DNA of 64,000 bases from Augochlora pura (taxonomy: Eukaryota > Arthropoda > Insecta > Hymenoptera > Halictidae): the NCBI RefSeq assembly GCF_028453695.1, contig NC_135781.1, forward strand, positions 3,918,779-3,982,778. Reading direction: 5' to 3'. The notes under the pieces are model-generated. The model was given only the letters and a program-made list of their open reading frames with translations. It was not told the DNA's origin and ran no database searches. A program made the position numbers and the translations under genes. This document shows, piece by piece, positions 10,731-21,745 of the stretch (the stretch's first letter is position 1; the number at the start of each line of letters is the position of its first letter).

Positions 10731-12320
10731 ATTAATTAATTTGTCAATTTCTGTATTACACAAGGAAATAAAGCCATTCAAAATCAGCTATATCAAAAAT
10801 TTCTCTCATCCTCCCCGAAATAAATCAAATCAAAGGCACAGCGTAATGGAGCACCTCTCACTAACCGGCTCTCGACTACCCTGCTATTTACTCGCCGAAT
10901 CGGACCTCGCCCCGACCACGCGATTCACCTGCTCCACCTGTCGATTCACTCTCCACCCGCCAAACGAAAACCTCCAACTAAACCGCGTCTATTTTCGCGC
11001 CGCTAAAATCGTAGTCGGTGCCGATTCTCCAGGAAACGTTCCGCGGTTCCTCGGTGGCGACGAGATCGTCCGTGAAACTTCCCGCGCCACTTCCCACGCC
11101 GATTACCGGTACTTACCATTCATTCGCCACTCGTTTTCATCGTCCGGAAGAAGCGCACGGGGACCGGTATATCTCTCCTGTATCCCGGTGGGCACGTATC
11201 CCAGCGGTGGTCCCCGCTCTGCCCACGTGATTACTCTCGGGTCCACCGAGGTTGTCGCGGCTGGACGTCCGCGCACCTCCGGGCACCTACGGGCGCCTAC
11301 GGGTACCGTTAAAGCCTCTCTGCGGCCTGTGGGAGCCGCGATCACCGCGATCCAACTGCGGAAAAGCTCGGGTGTCGCGGTTTTTCGATGGGAATCGGCA
11401 CGGGACCGGAGCGGAACCGGAGCGGGACCGGAGCGGGTGTCTATCGTGGGTTGAGGATCGCGCGGCAGCGACAGCGACGACGGCGACGACGACGACGACA
11501 CGGAACCGACACGGGGCTACGAGGTGCGTGGCGATCGAGCACAGTCACGTGGCCAGCACACGCGGAAATCGATGGTTCGACGTGCATTCGGGACAACGCG
11601 CCGTGCCGGACTGGCTCGCCAGTAGGCTGACTTTCTTCCACGCCGCGCCGCGGATCGCCCCTTTGATTACAAACACCGTGCCCTGTCTCTCTCCACCTTT
11701 CACCGCCTCTCTCTCCCGCCCGCTCGCCGCCTCTCCCTCTCTCCTTCGCTCCACGCTTCTCGCTCTTCCTCTCTCCTTCTCCCTCTCTCTCTGGCTCTCT
11801 TTCTTTCTCTCTCTTTCTCCCTCTCTCTTTGGCTCTCTTTCTCGCTCTCTCTAGCTCTCTTTCATGCTCTCCTTCTCACTCTCTCTAGCTCTCTTTCATG
11901 CTCTCTCGTACTCTTTCTCTGTCTCTCTCTCTTCTCCGCTCTCTCTCTCTCCGTCTCTCTTGCTCGCGCTCCGTACCCGGCCGTCCCCCATTCGCTTCAA
12001 CCTCCTTCGTCCATCCGCCCGCGCCCCACCTTCCCGCACGATGCCCATTCGATTCCGTGCCCGTACGAATCGAGTATCCCTCGAATTTGGTCACGCGAAT
12101 CGAATATCCGCGCGCACGCTCGTTTACCCGGAGCCCGCGTGCGAGCCACGGTGTCATTGAAAGTGACTGAAATTGATGGCGAACGATGGTTGACGAGCCG
12201 CGGCAACCGTCGTCCGCGGGTTTCTTTCGAGATGGATACAGCCGTGGAATGTGGGTAACTGGGTTTGACAATGCGAGAGGATTCTCGCGGCGGGATTGGC
12301 GAGAGGATCTCGCTACGGGA
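10731..12320. other. CpG-rich island with long spurious open frames
   Basis: Bases 10,850-12,300 are GC-rich. A 237-codon frame (10,741-11,454) and several overlapping frames on both strands occur, but none has a recognisable domain, their residues are dominated by R, P, S, G and T, and no conserved start context or splice pair supports them. A short repeat of CGGGACCGGAGCGG-like words lies at 11,400-11,435 and a (GAC/CGA)n run at 11,475-11,500. I treat the island as non-coding, though an untranslated exon or promoter here is possible. Confidence 0.5.
11690..11970 (+). repeat. Long CT-rich (polypyrimidine) microsatellite tract
   Basis: About 280 bases of almost pure CTCTCT with TTTCT, CTCGCT and TGGCTC interruptions. 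Imperfect 40-bp blocks (CTCTCTAGCTCTCTTTCATG) recur at about 11,847 and 11,881. It is one of the longest polypyrimidine runs in the window. Confidence 0.85.
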
Positions 12321-12588
12321 TTGGCAAGTCGATTTTGGGATTGTAAAGTCGATTTTGGGATTGTAAAGTCGATTTTGGGATTGGCAAGTCGATTATGGGA
12401 TTGTAAAGTCGATTATGGGATTGTAAAGTCGATTTTGGGATGGTAAAGTCGATTTTGGGATTGTAAAGTCGAATTTGGGATTGTAAAGTCGATTTTGAGA
12501 TTGTAAAGTCGATTATGGGATTGTAAAGTCGATTTTGGGATTGTAAAGTCGATTATGGGATTGTAAAGTCGATTTTGGGATTGTACAG
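12321..12588 (+). repeat. 20-bp minisatellite, 13 copies
   Basis: Thirteen contiguous copies of TTGTAAAGTCGATTTTGGGA run from 12,321 to 12,580, and a partial copy follows. Copies differ mainly at two or three positions (TTGGCAAG, GATTATGGGA, GAATTTGGGA). The period is exact with no indels, so the array is fairly young. An apparent open frame through it (12,186-12,446) is a by-product. Confidence 0.95.
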
Positions 12589-12899
12589 GTGATGGCAGGT
12601 GCGTTGTGGCGGAATTTGTTTTGAGAGTGATGGGTTGGGTGGGTAGTCATGTTTGGAGCTGTTGAAAATTGTTTAGATGGGTCGTGGTGATTGTTTTTTA
12701 ATTGGGTGTTGGTGGGAGAGGCATGGAATTAGTTGTGCTGGAAAATTGGTAACAATAGCGTTTTGTAGATTATGGGAATCTCGATCGTGGTAGAAAGTTC
12801 GTGGATTTAGTAGACGTGATTTGGAGAGGAATGAAAATTGAAGAGAAGAAATAGTTTAATTGGGATCTGGAAATGTTTTGGGAAGAGGGTGGTGATTGT
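12589..12899. other. G/T-skewed unique DNA
   Basis: Bases 12,589-12,899 are notably G+T rich on the + strand (TGGGTTGGGTGGGTAG, TTGGTGGGAGAGG), continuing the strand skew of the adjacent minisatellite. No gene was found. Confidence 0.5.
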
Positions 12900-13340
12900 T
12901 TAATCTTGCAATATTTGTAAAACTAGAATGTTGGAATTTTAGAATTGTAAAATGTTGGAATCCGCAAATTGTAAAATGTTGGAATCCTTAAATTGTTAAA
13001 TCTTGGAATTTTCAAATTGCGAAATCTTGAAATTCTCAAATTGCAAAATCGTAGAATTTTAAAATTGCAGAATCTTGGACTCTGAAATTGTAGAATTTTG
13101 GAATCTCAAAATTGCAGAATCTTAGAAACTCAAAACTGTAGAATCTTGAAAACTAAAAATGGCAAATTTAGAACCTTAAAAATTACAAAATCTTGGAATC
13201 TCAAAATTACAATATCTTGCTACCTCTATAACCTAAAAATCTTGAAATTTCAAAAATCTCAAAATTACAATCACTATACCAGCCAAGCCTTTAAAAAATC
13301 TCAGAACTACAGAATTTCGATACCCCATAATAACAAATTG
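12900..13340 (+). repeat. Decayed tandem repeat of roughly 24-27 bp
   Basis: Variants of AATCTTGGAATCTCAAAATTGC repeat about every 24-27 bases across the segment, drifting gradually from a GT-rich form on the left to an AC-rich form on the right. It adjoins the young 20-bp array but has a different unit. Confidence 0.7.
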
Positions 13341-14541
13341 CCAAATTTCTCAAAACAATTATATTGTAACATAACCTCGAAAAAATCCACGCTCTTCATC
13401 AACCGTAAAAAATCCCCGAGTTTTAAAAAGATCTTCACCGTCCGCGGACAGAATTTTCTGAGCTGGAAGAGGGAGAGAAAAAATAATCTCGGTTATTTCC
13501 GAGGCGATTCGTCCGCTTCGCGGCCCCTCCATTCTCGAACGTGCACCTTGTGCTTCGTCGATGTGGGCTACCAAGCCGACCTGTTCCAACGAGATTCTGC
13601 GGTGCACCTGTGTAATACCTTCGGCGTTAACTTGACTCCGTATAGTGGCGCACACTTCGGCGTTATCCGCCGATTAAACGATACACGTAATACCAGTCTC
13701 GATTACTGTTCGCGGCGCGCACACCTGGTCAAACACTCGGCGGACGCCCCGTGGATTCCACGTTTTTAATAGTCGAATAAGGCGCGCGGAAGCGTGCCCC
13801 GTTATCGTTCGTGTGTCGGACGGATCGAAATAGATATAGTTTAATTTAAGAAAATGTCTTCTAAAAAAGTGTCGAATGCATTATACGAAATTGTCAAGGT
13901 TATGTCAGTTGACGATTTATTCATTCGTCTCAAACTGAGACAAACGTGTAAAAATCAATTCAAATCGAGGCATTTAGTGTATAATTGTTGTCCAAGACTT
14001 TTAGAAGAATGTAGAAAGAATTATAAATTTTATATCGTATACACACGAATTTGATGTCGTTTGCTTGTGCGACACATTTTTAATAACTGTTTAAATATAA
14101 ACTGATTTTAGTAATATAAAAATTAGTTCGACAAATGAGCAGTTTTCTACTACACTAACTATATCAAACATATCAAAATATATCTAAACACTGAACAATC
14201 ATTTTCAAAAAGAAGAGTATAATTGAGCATTTTGAAAATGACTCATATCTACGCTATATATAATTTCATATCATTAAAGCCTCCAGAACACGAACAAAAA
14301 ATGTATTAAAATTAATTTATTAAAGCACAGAATTCTTAAATATCTACATTCTAATATCTAAATAACTAAATGGACTTTTCAAAATGGAAATTATCAAAAT
14401 AGACAGCACGAATGCATAGAAAGTAGACGATCGATTGTCAAACAGCCTCAAACATTGTCAAACAAATCTCGCCACCAGAAAGTATGCAACAAATGCACTG
14501 CTCGAATTATGCGAATTCCTGCGATCGACCTTCCATCATGC
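13341..14541. other. CpG island then AT-rich DNA
   Basis: Bases 13,430-13,830 are CpG-rich. An open frame (13,098-13,769) runs from the decayed repeat into the island and has no domain. Bases 13,830-14,541 are AT-rich. A 66-codon frame (13,854-14,054, starting MSSKKVSNALYEIVKVM) is lysine-rich and unrecognised, with no supporting signal. Confidence 0.45.
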
Positions 14542-14989
14542 TAGATCGAAATGAAATATCAAACTAAAGAAGATCGAAATGAAATATTAAACTAAAGAAG
14601 ATCGAAATGGAATATCAAACTGTAGAATATCGAAATGAAATATCAAACTGTAGAATATCGAAATGAAATATCAAACTGTAGAATATCGAAATGGAATGTC
14701 AAACTGTAGAATATCGAAATGGAATATCAAACTGTAGAATATCGAAATGGAATATGAAACTGTAGAATATCGAAATGGAATATGAAACTGTAGAAGATCG
14801 AAATAAAATATCAAACTGTAGAATATCGAAATGAAATATCAAACTGTAGAATATCGAAATGGAATATGAAACTGTAGAAGATCGAAATGAAATATCAAAT
14901 TAAAGAATATCGAAATAAAATATCAAACTGTAGAAGATCGAAATGGAATATCAAACTGTAGAATATCGAAATGCAATATCAAACTAGAA
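14542..14989 (+). repeat. 28-bp minisatellite, 16 copies
   Basis: Sixteen contiguous 28-bp units (first part AATATCGAAATGGAATATCA, then AACTGTAG) with no indels. Variation falls at a few positions: AAGATCG vs AATATCG, GAAAT vs GGAAT vs TAAAAT, and GTAG vs AAAG. Units of like type are scattered rather than blocked, suggesting repeated unequal exchange. Confidence 0.95.
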
Positions 14990-15910
14990 ATATTGAAGAT
15001 GAAACGTCGCGAGACTTTCAGACATCGCGCGACGCCGCAAAAGCGACGGGCGTCGCGGATCGTCGCGCGGCAGCTTTGACACCCGCGAAGCATGCAAACG
15101 GCGTAATAACAATCATGTTCCCTGGGTCTCTGTACGAAATCGGCGGACGCGCGGCCAGATGGCGGAGTTTCACCTGAATGGCGGTGCGCGGATCGGAGTT
15201 CCTCGCGCGTTTCGTTCCCCTCCTGGTTTCGCGGAGAATGCCGGGGTACGCCGGCGATCCTGCGAGATTCTGCGGCGCACCGACGTCCCATATTATCCTC
15301 GGACTTTCCATAACGATTAAGCCAGGAGAAAAGTGCCGGAGGCGTACGAGAGGAGAGCCTTCTCGGTCTTCTCTCCGCCGCATGTGATTACCCTCTCCGC
15401 TCTCGCGCGCGGACCCGAGAGGAAACGCTCGCCCGCGTCCGCGTCCCGCCGTCTCGCAAACAACACAAATAAGTATACTGTTCGCACATTTTTTTATCAA
15501 CTAAAACATCGATGGAACGTATGGTCTGTTTCTATAAATGTTTTTATATTTATTTTTAATATTTTCTATTATCTCTACTATCTCTAATATTAAAAATTTT
15601 TAATATTTAGAGACGCGTGCAAATAGACTTCGTACATAAATTAGCATAAAATATTTGCAGGAAGGAATAATAAACTGTAATGTACGTCTGCTAAGAAAAG
15701 ATGGAAATTCGAAAAGAAGCTGCAAAATTGTCTGTGATTGTAAAAATCAGCAGACGAACCGAAATTAAATAATCATTAGAATAATCTCTACACAATCTTG
15801 ACAGCCTTAATATAATCCTCTGTACTGTAAAAATACAAAAGGAATAATAATAATAGGCGACTTGAAGTTATTTAAAAGTAATGAAAAATTTTACGTAAAA
15901 ATCATCCCTT
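14990..15910. other. CpG island then AT-rich edge of an assembly gap
   Basis: Bases 15,000-15,460 are CpG-rich with overlapping open frames on both strands and no recognisable product. From 15,480 the DNA is AT-rich up to the gap. Confidence 0.45.
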
Positions 15911-16410
15911 NNNNNNNNNNNNNNNNNNNNNNNNNNNNNNNNNNNNNNNNNNNNNNNNNNNNNNNNNNNNNNNNNNNNNNNNNNNNNNNNNNNNNNNNNN
16001 NNNNNNNNNNNNNNNNNNNNNNNNNNNNNNNNNNNNNNNNNNNNNNNNNNNNNNNNNNNNNNNNNNNNNNNNNNNNNNNNNNNNNNNNNNNNNNNNNNNN
16101 NNNNNNNNNNNNNNNNNNNNNNNNNNNNNNNNNNNNNNNNNNNNNNNNNNNNNNNNNNNNNNNNNNNNNNNNNNNNNNNNNNNNNNNNNNNNNNNNNNNN
16201 NNNNNNNNNNNNNNNNNNNNNNNNNNNNNNNNNNNNNNNNNNNNNNNNNNNNNNNNNNNNNNNNNNNNNNNNNNNNNNNNNNNNNNNNNNNNNNNNNNNN
16301 NNNNNNNNNNNNNNNNNNNNNNNNNNNNNNNNNNNNNNNNNNNNNNNNNNNNNNNNNNNNNNNNNNNNNNNNNNNNNNNNNNNNNNNNNNNNNNNNNNNN
16401 NNNNNNNNNN
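15911..16410. other. Assembly gap of exactly 500 N
   Basis: All 500 positions are N, a conventional placeholder length, so the true size is unknown. AT-rich DNA stops at 15,910 and GC-rich DNA with a 9-G run (16,658-16,666) follows at 16,411. Open frames drawn across the gap are meaningless. Confidence 0.99.
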
Positions 16411-18280
16411 CTCCGCCCGCGGTGGCGATTTCCCACGTGCGCCAGCTCAGCTTCGCACAGTCGACATTCTTGCGCTAACTAATCAACGGCGCGTGACTTT
16501 CCTTTGAGCCGCCGCTCGACCGGCACCGAGGTTTTCTTTTGTCTCTCCTCCTTGCTCGTCAGAATTTCCGTCCAGAGAATTCGCTAACTTCTTCGTTCCA
16601 TTTTCCGCCGCGTTCCGGCCAAAGCTCCCCGCTCTGGGAGCGCTTTAGATCTGCCCCGGGGGGGGGCAGGCGACGTCGGTGGGCGTGGCCTGTTTGCTCT
16701 CGCGTGTGACGCGGGACCGTCGAATACAATGGGTCGATCCATCGCGGAAAGCGGGCAGCAATTTCAAATTCTAATGTTTCGGCAGTCGGGTCGAATTGTT
16801 AACTATTCGCGTTAGATTTTGTAAAAAAATTAGCCTCGATTTTGGTGAAGTAGGTGAAAATATTTATACATGTACGAGTAACATCGATATCTGTTTTGTA
16901 CGTACGATGAGTTTATTTTAGGTTTATAACGTGATGGAATTAGTAAATGTCGTATAAGATAAAAAATTTATCAAATTTGCATATCTCGTGTTTATATATC
17001 TTTTTATATTATATTCTGTAGATCAAAGTTGTAACAAAAATTCATTATGACATCTCTTCCGTTTAAAATCAATCAACTTAAATTTGTATTAAAATCAATT
17101 TTAAATCTCTATTTAAAGCCTACAGTAATTTAAATTTCAATCCAAAATCTATTATCAACTAAATTCTATTATAAAAAATTCCCTGTTTTAAAACTAATTC
17201 TATTATTAAAAATCTATCACAATTTGAATTTCCACAAAAGATGTATATTTTATAGTAAATCCACTCTAGTCGATTTCAGCCCTTAAAATTAATTAAAAAT
17301 CTGTAACAATTGAAATGTTACAAGATAATCATTGCGAAAAATATCTAAAAATAGCCGCAGCCGGACGACGGCTTGGAACGTCGGCAAAAATAAGGAATTC
17401 GATGGTTTCGTCAATCGGAAAGCGAACACGAGCCTCGGGTGGACGATTCCGAAGGGTACGCGGGTTTGCTTATTGGTGACGCGGGAGCGACACCTCGTCT
17501 CCCGAAATCAAACAGCCGATTCGTATTCGCGATTCCGTTAACCGGCGTGGTTGCGTTCCGATTCGCGAGCCACCCAGCCGGCGACCCGTCGGCGCTCGTC
17601 CGTTCGCGGCGGCCACGAAATCCTGGATACAATTTGAAACCGCGGCCCGCGTTGCGTGACAATGAGTCGGCTGCGAGCCGCCGACGGCCTTTACAACTAT
17701 GCATCCGCCATTTACATCACGTTCGTCATTGTCAGGGATATATCGGAGCACGCGGCGCGGCCTGCATGTAAATGCAACGTGTAGGGGGATAGCGGTAATT
17801 CGTGCAGGTTGCGTGTCACCGAACCACGTGAAAACTGCTCGGACGTTGTTGCGCGAAGCCCCGCGCGTACGCGCGCATTTGCGCACTTGTTGCGCCACGC
17901 CGGGCCTGCGCCGGTGCGAGCATTTCGCCTGATCAATTTTCACCCTCGCTCCGGGCCGTTTTCCGTGCGGTCTGGTAAACAACTGCTCCGTGAACGCTCC
18001 TGATGCTACGAGAGACGCGGTACTATATTTTTAACAAAATGACAGAATTTAAGGGCTTTTTAAAACATATGAAATAGAGCTTCGTTTTTTTCGCAAATAG
18101 CTGTGGCGAATTAAACTGGATACAGTCAAAGCTCGTTCAGTAGATCGTGGATATTTATGGCAATTTTTTATAATTTTTAACTTGTAATTCATTTTCAATT
18201 TTTAATAAAATCTATTATAGTAAATTTATTGTAATATTATTACATAATATAATTTTACTGTAATAGGTTTTCTATAGAAA
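16411..18280. other. CpG islands flanking AT-rich DNA, no gene seen
   Basis: Bases 16,411-16,760 and 17,360-18,010 are CpG-rich; between them lies AT-rich DNA with loosely repeated AAATCTATTAT-type words (17,080-17,320). At 16,678-16,700 the text TGGGCGTGGCC followed by TGTTTGCTC resembles the motif of the array at 21.1-21.7 kb. No exon with matching splice sites was found. Confidence 0.45.
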
Positions 18281-18289
18281 TCTAAATTG

Positions 18290-18464
18290 TAATAGAATTT
18301 TACTAGAATTTACTAGAATTTTCTATTACAAATTGTAATAGAATTTTATAGAAATATAAATTATAATAGGATTTTATAGGAATTTAAGTTCTAATAAATT
18401 TGTATAGGAATTTAAATCATAATAAATTTGTATAGGAATTTAAATTTAAATAAATTTGTATAGG
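18290..18464. repeat. 28-bp AT-rich tandem repeat
   Basis: Four clear units (18,352-18,464, core AATTTAAATCATAATAAATT followed by TGTATAGG) with more diverged copies back to about 18,290. Unrelated in sequence to the other 28-bp array at 14,542. Confidence 0.75.
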
Positions 18465-20149
18465 GATTTAATTAAAACCTTTAAATCGTGGAAGACTTTC
18501 GCAGGAATTTATAAAAAGAATCCTTCAACTCATAGCACATTTTTATAGTAATTAAAATAAAACTTTTCAATTACAATAAATTGTACATTATTGGTAAAAA
18601 GAGGCGAAGATTAGGAGATTATCCTTTCGTAAACCAAACAGTTAAAATTTCGTAAAAGATCGACGAGCCCTATGCGAGCGATGATCGCAAAAGTGATGGT
18701 CTTCGAGCGTAATGAATTACGTTCACCGTAATCGCGTGTAATGGTAACCAATGTCGAGTACAAGGGTACTGTTACACATAATTTTGTCGCGTTGCGTAAC
18801 CAACATTTCTCCGTCACACATCCTTACATTTCTAAAGGACCGGGCCCCGTCTAATAAATTGCCGCTAATAGGGATAATAAATTGGAGTGGCAAGTCGTGC
18901 GCAAAACTGACTGTTTAACGAGGTGTTCGTGTTGGTCTCGCGTATCCCCGGTCCCAACCACGACCCGAATCGCACACTCGAACTCGAGGAAATTCGAGCC
19001 CTCAAAGGCCGGCTAACTTCTTTTTTACCGGCCACTCGACTCCGGTCGCCTTATGGCGAAACACAGTCGACAGTGACGCTCAATTCCCGGGCTCTTGCGA
19101 ATTCTTGGCAGTAGCTAACCTCCTCGGCAATCAACATTATAACTCTGAACGATCTCGCGCAATTTTTCATTAGCCCGCGAACGTGCAAATAAACGCTAAA
19201 AAAGCTGCTTTACTTTGTGAGAGAAAAAAAAAGAATTTTGTTTAAAAAATGGGGCTCTTGTTGTCTTATATATTGAAAATAATAAGCTATTGTTAAGGTT
19301 TTTAATGCAGTAATTATTATAATTTTTATTCGCCTACAGTCGAGTGATAATAAATGAAAACAGCAAGGGGTAGTTTTATGGTTGAACGTAAATCGAAATT
19401 CTATCGTAAATATATTCATCGTCGAAACGAAATTCTATTCGATTTAAATCACTTTTGTTAATTTTTGAGAAAGGATCGAGGTGGATGCAATGGACAGGCG
19501 TTTGAAGAACTCGCGGACGGTAGATCGCGGGGCCGGACGCGACGCGACGGGACGATCGATGGGGATCGGGATCTCGCCGGGCAAGGTCGCCCGTTCCCGG
19601 CCGCTAATTACACCCGGGACGCTTCGATGAAAGTTACGTCGTTGTAAACTCGCTCCCCGTCGGCATTCCCGACAAGCGGAAACGCGGCGGCTTTTTTTCG
19701 TCGCCCGGCGAATTCTTCGGCGTTCCGGGAAAATTTGCGGAACGGTGTTACGCGGACGAAACGCCGCGGAAAAATGTTCGGCACCGGCCCCCCTTTACGC
19801 CCGCGGCAATTACCCTTGTTTCTTACGGAACGTGCCGCGCCGCGCCGCCCGGAGTCTCGTTCCGGCGGTTGTTTTACACGCTGGCCGGCACACCGCGGGG
19901 CACCATAAAAATTCCGCGAAGTCTAATCAATTGTTTTTCACCGAATGAGAAGAAACGAGCTCACCGGGAAACCGCCGCGCGCCATTTCGCGGATCGCGAG
20001 GGGCCTACGCGGGAATATTATTAAACGCTTTCACGGCTGCGGTCACGTGCAGGTGGCTTCGCGAAATTGCGAATTGTAAAACACGGGCCGGCGCAGTTCC
20101 TTAGAAAGTCGATCCTGTTTGTATTGTTCGAAAAGTGTATCGTAAGAAA
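18465..20149. other. Moderate-GC unique DNA and CpG island
   Basis: Bases 18,640-19,190 are unique, moderate in GC and without repeats. Bases 19,470-20,100 are CpG-rich. Open frames of 60-70 codons carry no domain. I see no gene. Confidence 0.45.
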
Positions 20150-20335
20150 GAATGTGATATAATATATGATGAGATATAAAAACAAGACTGTGCTATTAAA
20201 AATATATGTAAAAAGATTGCGCTATTAAAAATGGGTACGAAAAGAAAATTGCAATATTGAAATATGCAAAAAGAGATTGTACTATTAAAAAGAAAGGTAT
20301 GAAAAAGAAATTGCACTGCTAACAAAGTATATAAT
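20150..20335. repeat. Degenerate tandem repeat of roughly 35-40 bp
   Basis: Four or five diverged copies share GATTGYRCTATTAAAAA followed by a TATGNAAAAA-type word between about 20,165 and 20,325. Confidence 0.5.
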
Positions 20336-21109
20336 AATTACACTGACAGAAGCGATTAAATTCAATTTTGAAAATTAATTCCCACGTTAATCTATTATAA
20401 TTTCTACGTTTTATTAAAATTTGCAAAAGACGTCAATCTTGAAGAAATAATTGATGTCGTCCAACTTCGCTTTGCAATAATAATCTGATCGAGCAAAATA
20501 CTTTAAATCCACAAGATTTTTTAAGCTTTCAGCATCGCCATTAAGGTGTTAAATTCCACTGTCGCCGACAATCGCTGGATCTTGTCCGAAGTCCGCGAAC
20601 TTTTCCAGTATCCCCGTGCAAACAATGACTACGGCCGCTCAAGATTACCGATTACGTGTCCCCGCGACCGGCACACTTCGTCACCCGCGGATCGCCGCGC
20701 GCGACGTTATGCTAATCGACGCACATAAATATCCGCGTGACTCTCGAAAACCCGGCGAACTTATCCTATTGAATCCTAGCGGGCATGAAACATTTATGAA
20801 CCGGCGGCGGCGGATCGACGGGAACGAAAAATCATATTATATCGGCAGACACGCGGCGCGCCGCAAGTTTAAAGGATCGCGCGTATCCGCCTCGCGGTGC
20901 CAGCTGCCCGACAATGTTGCGTACAAGCGGGTTACACCTCTGAATTTGAACGAATCGAGCGCACGTTGAATAATACATCGCCGATATACGCTAGCGAAGT
21001 TGCGTTACTTTTCGCTGCGGAAAACCCGGGGAGCCTGTTCGGCCATTGTTCTCGATCAGGTTTCGGTGCCGTACGTTCTCTAGGAGCGATCGTCGCAACA
21101 TTGTGTCAA
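20336..21109. other. AT-rich DNA then CpG-rich unique DNA
   Basis: Bases 20,540-21,100 are CpG-rich and non-repetitive, with a POU-like ATGCTAAT at about 20,710. Open frames overlap and have no domain. No exon can be supported. Confidence 0.4.
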
Positions 21110-21745
21110 CGATGGGCGTGGCTTTGTTGCTCTTTTCCTGAACAATGCTTTCGACAGGATTCTGACTTTCTTCTGTTATTGAAGTAGTTCGAAGGCGTGG
21201 CTTTTGAGGCGTTTCGGTGCGGATTGTTAACAGGGGCGTGGCTTAGATGCTCCGTCCGGATAGAGTGCCTTGACGGGCGTGACGTCGTTCGTTCCTTTAT
21301 CTAGAGTACTTTGAACAGTAATGATTTCGTTTACACGAAGCACAGAGATAACTTAGGTCTGTGTGAAATGCTCTTAGAGACGTAGTTTTGCTGTTTTTTT
21401 TTGTGGAACATTTCTAGGGGCGTGGCTTAGTTGCTCCGTCTGTGTAAAATACAATAGCTCGAGGAGCGTAATTTCGTTGTTTCTACTATGTAGATTACTT
21501 TTAGTACCAATAATACCGTTTCTCTTCGCGTGAAATATTCTGAGATGCTTCTTTCTAAACACAACAATTTTAGAGGCGTGGCTTCGCTACTCCATTTGAA
21601 TAAAACAGCTACAGCAACTTGATTCAATTGCATTCTTTATCCAGAACATTTTCCATACAAGTGCGTTAAGATTCTCTGCGTAGTCTCCGAGAGGCGTGGC
21701 GTACTGCGTGGAGCACTTCTAGGGGCGTGGCTTGGTTGCTCCAGA
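21110..21745 (+). repeat. Decayed ~40-bp array with eight GGGCGTGG-like cores
   Basis: Cores of GGGGCGTGGCTT or a close variant occur at about 21,114, 21,194, 21,233, 21,275 (GGGCGTGAC), 21,417, 21,574, 21,693 and 21,722, all in one orientation. Most are followed by a GTTGCTCC-like word (GCTTAGTTGCTCCGTC, GCTTCGCTACTCC, GCTTGGTTGCTCC). Several spacings are near 40 or multiples of it, and weaker cores lie at about 21,376 and 21,459, so this is probably an old minisatellite in which the GGGCGTGG block has survived best. GGGCGTGG/CCACGCCC is the binding consensus of Sp/KLF zinc-finger factors. Whether it acts as an enhancer is inference. Confidence 0.7.

Noticed and set aside
10741..11454. 237-codon open frame in a CpG-rich block
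   Set aside because: Composition-driven: overlapping long frames on both strands, residues skewed to R/P/T/S/G, no domain, no splice support.
12186..12446. Open frame with repeated CKVDFGIVKSILG-like peptide
   Set aside because: It reads through the 20-bp minisatellite; a 20-bp step does not keep a frame, so this is not a repeat protein.
14542..14989. CRISPR-like regular array
   Set aside because: Units are contiguous with no variable spacers; it is a minisatellite in an animal genome.
15862..16482. Apparent 206-codon frame over the gap
   Set aside because: Almost entirely N; meaningless.
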